Source of the DNA: Lepus europaeus
Lineage: Eukaryota > Chordata > Mammalia > Lagomorpha > Leporidae
Direction of reading: 5' to 3'
Assembly (NCBI RefSeq): GCF_033115175.1
Contig: NC_084829.1
Coordinates: 134,016,996-134,080,995, forward strand
Length of the DNA: 64,000 nucleotides
The notes beneath the pieces were generated by a model. The model was not told the origin of the DNA and did no database searches. It saw only the letters and a list, made by a program, of their open reading frames with translations. Positions within the stretch are counted from its first letter, which is position 1, and each line of letters begins with the position of its first letter. Made by a program: the position numbers and the translations under genes. Of this stretch, positions 55,588 through 64,000 are shown in pieces.

Positions 55588-57255
55588 TAAATGGTATTAA
55601 CTATGAAGTGAACGAAAGGTTATCTAAGGGCATACCTCATAAACATGTAATTATAAAGATGGATTTACTTTGTAAAAGTCAACTAATAGAGTATTAAAAT
55701 GCTTATTTGTCTTCTGTTAACCCAAGATCAATCTCTGGCAGTGAAAAATGAAACAAAAATTGCAATCTCTTTATTGCCCTAAATTCCTACCTCCCCAGTA
55801 GTGTGAAATGGACATCAATAATTGTGTCTCTTATACTAGACTTCTCAAACATTTTTGACAACAATCTACAAGAAATACATTTTGCATTGCAACCCAGTAT
55901 GGGTGCATGCAGCACACATATACAATAAAAATTAAAATAAAATAATCCCTATATTAACAACTGTTGATATACACATTTTCTCTATTATTTTATCCTGTTA
56001 TGTTTTGAGATGCTGTTTTCATCTTAGTTTCATGACATCAATGTGTCATGATCACAGTTTGAAAGCACTGTCCTAGAGCGTATCTCACCGAGTCACTGTC
56101 AAGGGCCCATCGGAGAAGATCAGAGCAATTCAAAGATGGTACAGAGACCAGAAACAGAGTCTTCTCACATTAGATCAAAGTCAGAGATGACAATCACCTT
56201 TTTTCTCTTGCTAATTTTCCCAGATTCTCCGGGTTTAAACATGCTTTTGTATTTAATGCTGGCAGGAGCATATTTGCTAAGAGTTATCCTTGGCTCTTGC
56301 CTCTCTTTTATTTCCTTCATTCAATATTTCACCAACTCTTCTGTAACATCTCTTGGACTTTTCCTTCATTTTCTATTACTTTTGTCATCACTCTAGCTCA
56401 GGACCTCATCAATCTAAGCTAAGATCATTGCAGCAACCCCAGGCTGCTCACCCATCTGGGGCTGCTGTAAAGTTTGTCATTGTAGAGCATTATTCCAATT
56501 GTCATTTTCCCTGATTTTACATAACTCCATAATGATGCTGTACTTCCTATCATGAGGAGAGCAAAGGGAATTGATTTGTGTGGAATATTTATTTTGTAGC
56601 TGGAGTTGGGGTATGTTCTGTTCTATTCAGTATTATTCTTCATTCTAAAAGCTATCCTATAACCTGGATAATTATTAGTGTCTCCTTAGTAATTCATAAA
56701 GAGACAGTGATAATTATAACTTGCTAAAAAATTATACACTCCATATGTGTTAACTCCCTAAGCTACAATAACAACTGACAATAAACTTAGGCAATAAATA
56801 CTACAAACCACAAATACAAATACAAACTTATTACCTTACAGTGTTGGATGTCAGAATTGTCATTGAGCTAAAATTGTGGTGCTGGGCAATCTTGCATTCC
56901 TTCCCAGAGCTCTAGGGAGGAATCAGTTTCTAGCCTTTCCAGCCACTAAGGGATGCCCACATTTCTTAGCTCGTGCTCATCTTCCATGTTTAAAGCCATA
57001 AATCGCATCTCTGAACTTTGAGGTCACATCTCCTTTGCTTACTCTCCTGTCTCCCTCTTAGTTCTTTATAAAGCATTGCAAGGACACTTGTGACTCTTGT
57101 GATTACCTTACACTCACAGAAACAACCCAAGGTAATCTTCCTGTCTCAAGATCCTTAACTTAACCACTTTTGCAAAGACAATTCTGCCAAATAAGGTAAC
57201 ATTTACAAGTGCCAGAGAGGCTAGGATCTGATATCACAGGGGCAATTATTCAGTC
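55588..57255. other. Unassigned; possible hAT/Charlie-like remnant
   Basis: No gene recognised. 55838-56078 has ends 'cttctcaaaca' and 'cagtttgaaagcactg' resembling the inverted termini of MER5-type hAT elements; this is recognition by eye only. An 86-codon frame at 56136-56396 is Leu/Ser-rich without a recognised family. Confidence 0.4.
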
Positions 57256-57682
57256 TCTGGAAGTAGAATAAACATTCTCTTGAAGGGTACATGGAACATT
57301 CGTGTACACAGATCACATTATGTCCCATAAAGCTACTGAATAAATTTTTTAAAATTGGAACTATACAAAATATATTTTCTGAACACAAGGAAATTAAACT
57401 AGAAATCAATAAGAGAATATTTGAAAACAATGTTCTATTGAAAATTATACAATGTTAAAAAATAAATCACAAGATTAAAAAGGAATTTAATTGCATGAAA
57501 ATAAAATGAAATATACCAAAATTATGGCATAAAGCTAAAGTGCTACATTAAATGCATATATTACATTTTTAAAAATCTCTACAAAACATTCATCCATATT
57601 TCCACCTTAAGAAACAAGAAAAAGGGGAAATTTCAACTAAAAGTTAAGTAGTGGAAAAGAAATGTTGATTGTTAGATCATGA
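57256..57682 (+). mobile_element. Old L1 ORF2 fragment, plus strand
   Basis: ORF2 codons before the RT domain: 'gaagggtacatggaacattc', 'cacattatgtcccataaagc', 'ggaaattaaactagaaatca'. Highly diverged. Confidence 0.75.
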
Positions 57683-58048
57683 GGCAGGCATTATGGTGCA
57701 ATGGGTTAAGCTGCCACTTGCAAGGCCCACATTTCATATCACTGTGCCTGGGATGGAGTCCTGCCTCTGTTTCTGATGCCAGCTCCCTGCTAATGTGCCT
57801 GGCAGGCAGCAGATGATGGTCTGACTACTTGAATTTCTGCCACCAACATGAGGAAACTAGATGGAGTGTCTCCTGGCTTCAACCTGGTTCAGCCCTGGCT
57901 GCTGTAGGAATTAGGAATAAACCAGAGGACAGAAGATGTATCTCTCTCCCTTTTCTCTCTGTCTCTCTCCCTCCCCCTCTTGTCTTCTCTCTCACTTCTT
58001 CCCTCTCTCTTTCTCCCTCTACCTTTACTTCTGTCACTCTGATTTTCA
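57683..58048 (+). mobile_element. Old CSINE, plus strand
   Basis: Diverged CSINE: 'aggcattatggtgcaatggg', 'tgatgccagctccctgctaa', a long CT-rich stretch at 57940-58030, then 'tgattttcaaaaaaacag'. No clear TSD. Confidence 0.8.
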
Positions 58049-58329
58049 AAAAAACAGGTAACTTGAAAATGACTATCCTAAGTCAAATATTTTATGTCTT
58101 CAACAGCCTACTTTGAGGATTTATTCCTGTTGATCCAAAGATGTGTTTCTACCCTTTGGCTAAAATAAAAACCTTTCCAAAATTTATATAATTTTGGCTA
58201 CTGAAGATTATATCAAAGTTCATTATAGATAAAATCTAGACCATCTGTTTAAATTATCCATAATAAAACCATATTTTAATTACATAGAATAAACTCATAT
58301 AAAATGCCTAGCACAGCCAAAACAATTGT

Positions 58330-58970
58330 TTAAAATAAGAATGAATTTGCAGGACTTAAACTATCTGATTTCAATACAAATTGTAGCCATCAATAGATTC
58401 TGAGAGTAACATAAAGACATACAAGTGTGCATGCATTTCAAATTTTTTACACCAAAGTAAATTTATGATTTAATTTAGTTTTCTCACAAACCTTTTGAAG
58501 TATCCTTGTATATGCAAGATAGACATAAAAATTAACGGAAATACAGTGCCAAGTCAAAATTAACTTTAAGCAAAGGATGCAAGAAATTTTAATGCAGAAA
58601 GAAATGTCTGTTCACTACATGGTTCTGTTAACTATGGAATAACATAGGTTTAAAAAGAACATAGGTACTTTTTTTACACCAATCACAACCCAAAATGAAT
58701 TGTAGTCCTATATGAAAAAATCAAAACTGTAAAACTCATACAAGATAATGTAAGGACAAAATCTTTATGATCTGAGAGTAGGTAAATATTTCTTATATAA
58801 TAAACAAAAAGCATGAAAATGCTGATAAACTTCATTTGAATAAAAATGTTAAATGTCTTCTCTTCGGAAAATATTATTAAGAAATTGAATACCAACTAGA
58901 GAATGGAACAAACATTTTCAACACATATTTCCTACAAATAAGGTCAATACATTTAACAAGAACAAGAGCA
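58330..58970 (+). mobile_element. Old L1 ORF2 fragment with nested MITE end
   Basis: ORF2 codons 'ttgcaggacttaaactatct', 'aacataaagacatacaagtg', 'aatgtctgttcactacatgg'-like and 'acaagataatgtaaggacaa'. At 58457-58510 it contains 'ctcacaaaccttttgaagta' with the interior of the short inverted-repeat element of 5963-6089, inserted or recombined into the L1. Confidence 0.7.
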
Positions 58971-59154
58971 CCTCTTCAAATTTTTAGATAAATAAATAAT
59001 TTTGTATATATGTTTGTATCATGTAATATTTGAAACACCTGTATACTGACACATTATACATTGTTTACCTAAGGTTCAAATTTACCTGTTTGCTCTGTAT
59101 TTTATCTGGAAACCCTGCTTTAAAAAAGTGTATTCAGTATACATTGCAATTATT

Positions 59155-60955
59155 CTTTTTTTAAAACTTTTATTTAGTAGATGTAAATTTCCAAAGTACA
59201 GTTTGTGGATTACAATGGCTTTTTTCCCCCCATAACTTCTCTCCCACCCACACCCCTCCCATCTCCTGCTCCCTCTCCCATTCCATTCACATCAAGATTC
59301 ATTTTCAATTCTCTTTATATACAGAAGATCAATTTAGTATATATTAAGTAAAGATTTCAACAGTTTGCACCCACACCAAAACACAAAATGTAAAATACTG
59401 TTTGAGTACTAGTTACAGCATTAATTCACACTGAACTACACATTAAGGACAGAGATCCTACACAGGGAATAAGTGCACAGTGACTCCTGTTGTTGATTTA
59501 ACAAATTGCCACTCCCACAGGAGTCACTGTGTACTTACGTCTCATGTGAGATCTGTCCTTAATGTGTTGTCCAATGTGAAGTAATGCTATAACTAGTACT
59601 GAAACAGTATTTTTACACTTTGTGTTTCTGTGTGGGTGCAAACTGATGAAATCCTTACTTAGTATATACTGAATCGATCTTCCGTATATAAAGAGAATTG
59701 AAAATGAAAAAAAAAACCTTGGTTTTAAATTGGAAATTGCATAGAAAATTAATCAATTTTTAAAAAATATCATGTAGGATCTCTGTCTTTAATGTGCTGT
59801 ACATTGTGATTTAATGCTATAACTAGTACTCCAACAGTATTTTTCACTTTCTGTTACTATGTGGGGGCAAACTGTTGAAATCTTTACTTAATATATGGTA
59901 AAGTGATCTTCTGTATATAAAGAGAATTGAAAATGAATCTTGATGTGAATGGGAGGGGAGAGGGAGCAGTAAAGGGGAGGGTTGGGGTAGGGAGGGAAGT
60001 TATGTGGGGGGAGCCATTGTAATCCATAAGCTGCACTTTGGAAATTTATATTCATTAAATAAATGTTTAATAAAAAATAAATTTAAAAAAAGTTGCCACT
60101 CTTGTTTAAGGCATCAGCAATCTTCCCAGGGTCTAGTCATGAGTTGCCAAGGCCATGGAAGCCCCCTGAGCTCGCCATCTTTGATTTTATTTCAACAAGG
60201 CCATAGTCAAAGTGGAAGTTCTCTCCTCACTTCAGAGAAAGATACCTCCTTCTTTGATGGCACGTTCTTTCCACTGGGATCTCACTCACAGAGATCTTTC
60301 ATTTAGGTCATCTTTTTTTTCTTCCCAGAATGTCTTGGCTTTCCATGCCTAAAATACTCTCATGGACTCTTCAGCCAGATCCGAATGCCGTAAGGGCTGA
60401 TTCTGAGGCCAGAGTGCTATTTAGGACAACTGCCATTCTATGAGTCTGCTGTGTATCCTGCTTCCAATGTTGGATTGTTCTCTCCCTTTTTAATTCTATC
60501 AGTTAGTATTATCAGACACTAGTCTTGCTTATGTGATCCCTTTGACTCTTAGACCTATGATTATGGTCTATTGTGAACTGAAATTGATCACTTGGACTAG
60601 TGAGATGGCATTGGTACATGCCAACTGATGGGACTGTATTGGAATCTCCTGGCACATTTCTAACTCTACCATTTGGGGCAAGTCCGTTTGAGCATGTCCC
60701 AAATTGTACACCCCTTTCCTCTATTATTCCCACTCTTATATTTAATAGGGATCACTTTTCAGTTAAATTTAAACACCTAAGAATAATTGTGTGTTAATTA
60801 CAAAGCTCAACTAATGGTATTAAGTAGAACAAACAAAAATACTAAAAGGGATAAAGTATTAAGTTGTTCATCAACAGCCAGGACAAGGGCTGATCAAATC
60901 ATTGTTTCTCATAGTTTACATTTCACTTCACCAGATTTCCTATTTGATGCTCCAT
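59155..60955 (-). mobile_element. Younger L1 3'UTR, minus strand (split)
   Basis: Rabbit-type L1 3'UTR in minus orientation: T-run and terminus complement at 59155, pyrimidine tract, 'atgacaca'-free body to 59514, then, after a plus-strand insertion (59515-60092), continuing 'gagttgccaaggccatggaa', 'gcacgttctttccactggga' and 'gatcacttttcagttaaatt' up to the ORF2 stop near 60955. It matches 49.24-50.41 kb closely over its length. Confidence 0.9.
59515..60092 (+). mobile_element. Plus-strand L1 3'-end insertion (two tails)
   Basis: Bounded by TTGCCACTC at 59506-59514 and 60093-60101. Part (a), 59518-59709, is 3'UTR ending 'gaattgaaaatg' plus A10. Part (b), about 59771-60060, is another 3'UTR copy with purine tract and the true terminus 'attcattaaataaatgttta'. 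About 55 bp of non-L1-like AT-rich sequence lies between. Part (a) is the inverted complement of the host L1 3'UTR at 59299-59489. Confidence 0.82.
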
Positions 60956-63665
60956 TAGTTGTCACAAATCAGGGAGAACATATGATATTTGTCCCTCTGG
61001 GACTGCCTCATTTCACGCATCATGATGTTTTCCAGATTCCTCCATCTTGTTGCAAATGACCAGATTTCATTGTTTTTGACTGCTGTATAGTATTCTATAG
61101 AGTACATGTCCCATAATTTCTTTATCCAGTCTACTGTTGATGGGCATTTGAGTTGATTCCAGGTCTTAGCTATTGTGAATTGAGCTGCAATAAACATTAA
61201 GGTGCAGCTTATGTTTTGCCAATTTAATTTCCTTTGGGTAAATTCCAAGGAGTGGTATGGCTGGATTCTATGGTAGGGTTATATTCAGCTTTCTGAGGAA
61301 TCTCCAGACTGGCTTCCATAGTGGCTTAACCAGTTTTCATTCCCACCAACAGTGGGTTAGTGTCCCTTTTTCCCCACATCCTCACCAGCATATGTTATTG
61401 GTAGATTTCTGAATGTGAGCCATTCTCACCGGGGTGAGGTGAAACCTCATTGTGGTTTTCATCTGCATTTCCCTGATTGCTAGTGATCCTGAATATTTTT
61501 TCATGTGTCTGTTGGCCATCTGGATTTCCTCTTTGGAAAAATGTCTATTGAGGTCCTTGGCCCATCTCTTAAGTGGCTTGTTTGTTTTGTTGTTGTGAAG
61601 TTTCTTGATTTCTTTGTAGATTCTGGTTATCGACCCTTTATCTGTTGCAAAGTTTGCAAATATTTATTCCCATTCTTTCGGTAGCCTCTTCACTTTCCTG
61701 ACTGTTTCTTTTGCAGTAAAGAAACTTCTCAATTTGAACCAATCCCAAATGTTAATTTTGGCTTTGACTACCTGTGCTTCCATGGTCTTTTCTAAGAAGT
61801 CTTTACCTGTGCCTATATCTTGCAGGGTTTCTCCAATATTCTCTAATAATTTCATGGTGTTGGGTCATAGATTTAGGTCTTTAATCTATGTTAAGTGGAT
61901 TTCTGTGTAAGGTGAAAGGTAGGGATCTTGCTTCATGCTTCTGCATGTGTAAATCCAATTTTCCCAACACCATTTATTGAATAGACTGTCCTTACTCCAG
62001 GGATTGGTTTTGGATCCTTGATCAAATATAAGTTGGCTGTAGATGTTTGGATTGATTTCTGGTGTTTCTATTCTGTTCCATTGGTCTATTCATCTGTTTC
62101 TGTACCAGTACCATGATGTTTTTATTACAACTGCCCTGCATTATGTCCTGAAATCTGGTATTGTGATGCCTCCAGCTTTGTTTATGTTGTACAAGATTGC
62201 TTTGGCTATTCGAGGTCTCCTGTGTCTCCATATGAATTTTAGCATCATTTTTTCCAGATCTGAGAAGAATGCCTACAGTATTTTGATTGGTATTGCATTG
62301 AATCTATAAATTGCTTTTGGGAGAATGGACATTTTGATTATATTGATTCTTCCAATCCATGAGCATGGAAGATTTTTCCATTTTTTGGTATCCTCTTCTA
62401 ATTCATTCTTTAAGATTTTCTAATTATCATTGTAGAGATTTTTGACGTCCTTGTTAAGTTTATTTCAATGTATTTGATTGTTTTTGTAGCTATCGTGAAT
62501 GGGATTGTTCTTAGAAGTTCTTTCTCAGCCATGGCATTGTCTGTGTATACAAAGGCTGTTGATTTTTGTGCATTGATTTTATATCCTGCTGCTTTGCCAA
62601 ACTCTTCTATGACTTCCAATAGTCTCTTAAGAGAGTTCTTTGGGTCCCCTAAATAAAGAATCATATCATCTGCAAAGAGGGATAGTTTGAGTTCTTCCTT
62701 CCCAATTTGTATCCCTTTAATTTCTTTTTCTTGCCTAATAGCTCTGGCTAAAACTTCCAGAACTATATTGAATAGCAGTGATGAGAGTGGGCATCCCTGT
62801 CTGGTACCAGAAATCAGTGGAAATGCTTCCAACTTTTCCCCATTCAATAGGATGTTGGCTGTGGGTTTTTCATAAATTGCTTTGATTGTATTGAGGAATG
62901 TTCCTTCCATACCCAGTTTGCTTAGAGTTTTCATCATGAAAGGGTGTTGTGTTTTATCAAATGCTTTCTCTGCGTCTATTGAGAGAATCATATGGTTTTT
63001 CTTCTGCAGTCTGTTAATGTGGTGTATCACATTGATTGTTTTGCGAACATTGAACCATCCCTGCATACCAGGGATAAATCCCACTTGGTCTGGGTGGATG
63101 ATCTTTCTGATGTGTTGTTGCATTCTATTGGCCAGAATTTTATTGAGGATTTTTGCATCTGTGTTCATCAAGGATATTGGTCTGTAATTCTCTTTCAATG
63201 TTGCATTTTTTTCTGGCTTAGGAATTAAGGTGATGCTGGCTTCATAGAAAGAATTTGGGAGGATTCCCTCTTTTTCGATTGTTGTGAATAGTTTGAGAAG
63301 AATTGGAGTTAGTTCTTCTTTAAATATCTAGTAGAATTCAGCAGTGAATCCATCTGGTCCTGGGCTTTTCTTTGTTGGGAGGACCTTTGTGACTGTTTCA
63401 ATTTCTGTCTCAGTTATGGGTCTGTTTAGGTTTTCTATGTCTTCCTGGGTCAATTTAGGTAGGTTGTATGTGTCCAGGAATCCATCCATTTCTAACAGAT
63501 TGCCCTGTTTGCTGGCATACAAGTCCTTGTAGTAATTTCTGATTATTCTTTTTATTTCTGTGGTGTCTGTTGTTACATTTCCTTTTTCATCTCTGATCTT
63601 ACTGATTTGGGTCTTTTCCCTTCTTTTTTTTTTTTTTTTTTTTTTTGGTTAGTTGGGCCAATGGG
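60956..63665 (-). pseudogene. L1 ORF2 pseudogene, minus strand
   Basis: The most intact ORF2 of the window, which in L1 encodes the endonuclease/reverse transcriptase that performs target-primed reverse transcription. Reading right to left: '[15 protein letters not shown]' (63.33 kb), an internal TAG at about 63328, then a 262-codon open stretch 63198-62410 with 'YRPISLMN', 'AEKAFDK', '[18 protein letters not shown]' and the RT active-site motif 'FADDMILYL'. The later 'AKINIWDWFKLRSFFTAKET' (61.7 kb) and the C-terminal 'FIAAQFTIAKTWNQLKCPST' (61.1 kb) follow. A frameshift near 62410 and others divide it. A T-tract of about 23 bases at 63628-63650 and a CSINE end the visible part; the endonuclease lies beyond or is lost. 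Confidence 0.9.
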
Positions 63666-63667
63666 GT

Positions 63668-63865
63668 GCCTGGGCTCTGCACCCGCATGGGAGACCAGGA
63701 GAAGCACCTGGTTCCTGGCTTTGGATCAGCACAGTGCACCAGCCACAGCGCACTGGCCATGACGGCCATTGGAGAGTGAACCAACAGAAAAAGAAGACCT
63801 TTTACTCTGTCTCTCTCTCTCACTGTCCACTCTGCCTGTCAAAAAAATAAATAAATAAATAAATG
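63668..63865 (+). mobile_element. 5'-truncated CSINE
   Basis: Only the second half of a CSINE is present: it begins at 'ctctgcacccgcatgggaga', followed by 'ggctttggatcagcacagtg', a CT tail and (AAAT)n. Head and B box are missing. It sits in L1 ORF2 directly after 'ggttagttgggccaatgg'. Confidence 0.85.
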
Positions 63866-63876
63866 CAGTAAGGATA

Positions 63877-64000
63877 GTCCAGCTCTCTGCTGTGGCCCGG
63901 AAAGGCAGTGGAGGATGGCCCAAGCGCTTGGGCCCTGCACCCACATGGGAGACCAGGAGGAAGTACCTGGCTCCTGGCTTTGGATCGGCGCAATGCAGCA
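63877..64000 (+). mobile_element. Second 5'-truncated CSINE, cut by window end
   Basis: Begins at 'tccagctctctgctgtggcc', so again lacks the head, and continues through 'gaggatggcccaagcgcttg' to the window edge. The tail is outside the window. Confidence 0.88.

Noticed and set aside
62410-63198. Functional reverse transcriptase gene
   Set aside because: The 262-codon stretch keeps RT motifs but is bounded by a stop and a frameshift and lacks the endonuclease and C-terminal parts in frame; it is a decayed L1 ORF2.

Overview
This window is AT-rich mammalian nuclear DNA, almost certainly from a lagomorph (European rabbit or a close relative). The two diagnostic signatures are about 28 copies or fragments of the tRNA-derived C-repeat SINE (CSINE) and many rabbit-type L1 pieces. 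The CSINE has a head of the form GGGGCCGGCGCCGTGGCTCA, a RNA polymerase III B box, a CT-rich tail and an A/T-rich end. The L1 3' ends carry a purine-rich tract and finish in ATTCATTAAATAAA. I see no intact host protein-coding gene, no canonical tRNA or rRNA gene, and nothing prokaryotic such as an operon or CRISPR array. The longest open frames are decayed L1 ORF1/ORF2 or chance translations of SINEs and microsatellites. The window is best read as intergenic or intronic sequence in a retrotransposon-dense locus.

Layout. 1-10.8 kb: L1 remnants, including a small twin-primed L1 3' end at about 1.0-1.4 kb and a head-to-head L1 at about 9.2-10.5 kb, separated by low-repeat DNA with scattered CSINEs. 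10.8-17.3 kb: mostly single-copy-looking DNA with three CSINEs and one L1 3' end. 17.3-28.9 kb: a composite L1 block with repeated 5'UTR-like segments, ORF1, an endonuclease start, ORF2 C-termini and an embedded LTR-like sequence. 30.8-41.2 kb: an old plus-strand L1 split repeatedly by later CSINEs, an L1 3' end, a 5'UTR with roughly 200-bp tandem monomers, and an A-tailed retrosequence. 41.2-44.2 kb: a near full-length intronless CSDE1 (UNR) processed pseudogene. 44.4-46.4 kb: a minus-strand 'half-L1' made of 3'UTR plus ORF1 without ORF2. 46.4-51.0 kb: more L1 and CSINE, including a TSD-flanked L1 whose 5' portion is inverted. 51.15-52.7 kb: a minus-strand EIF5 processed pseudogene split by a CSINE. 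52.9-59.1 kb: old L1, CSINEs and unassigned DNA. 59.15-63.7 kb: a comparatively young minus-strand L1 (3'UTR and most of ORF2), invaded in its 3'UTR by plus-strand L1 3' ends that create a 190-bp inverted repeat.

All recognisable features can be explained by L1 target-primed reverse transcription acting in cis (L1), on SINE RNA (CSINE) and on host mRNAs (CSDE1, EIF5), plus at least one LTR element. I found no evidence for a new multi-gene system. The most informative objects are the ORF2-less L1, the monomeric L1 5'UTR, the A-tailed retrosequence and the inverted-repeat structures. Family names rest on recognition of sequence and protein motifs, not on a database search, and most element boundaries are good to about 10-30 bp unless a target-site duplication is stated.
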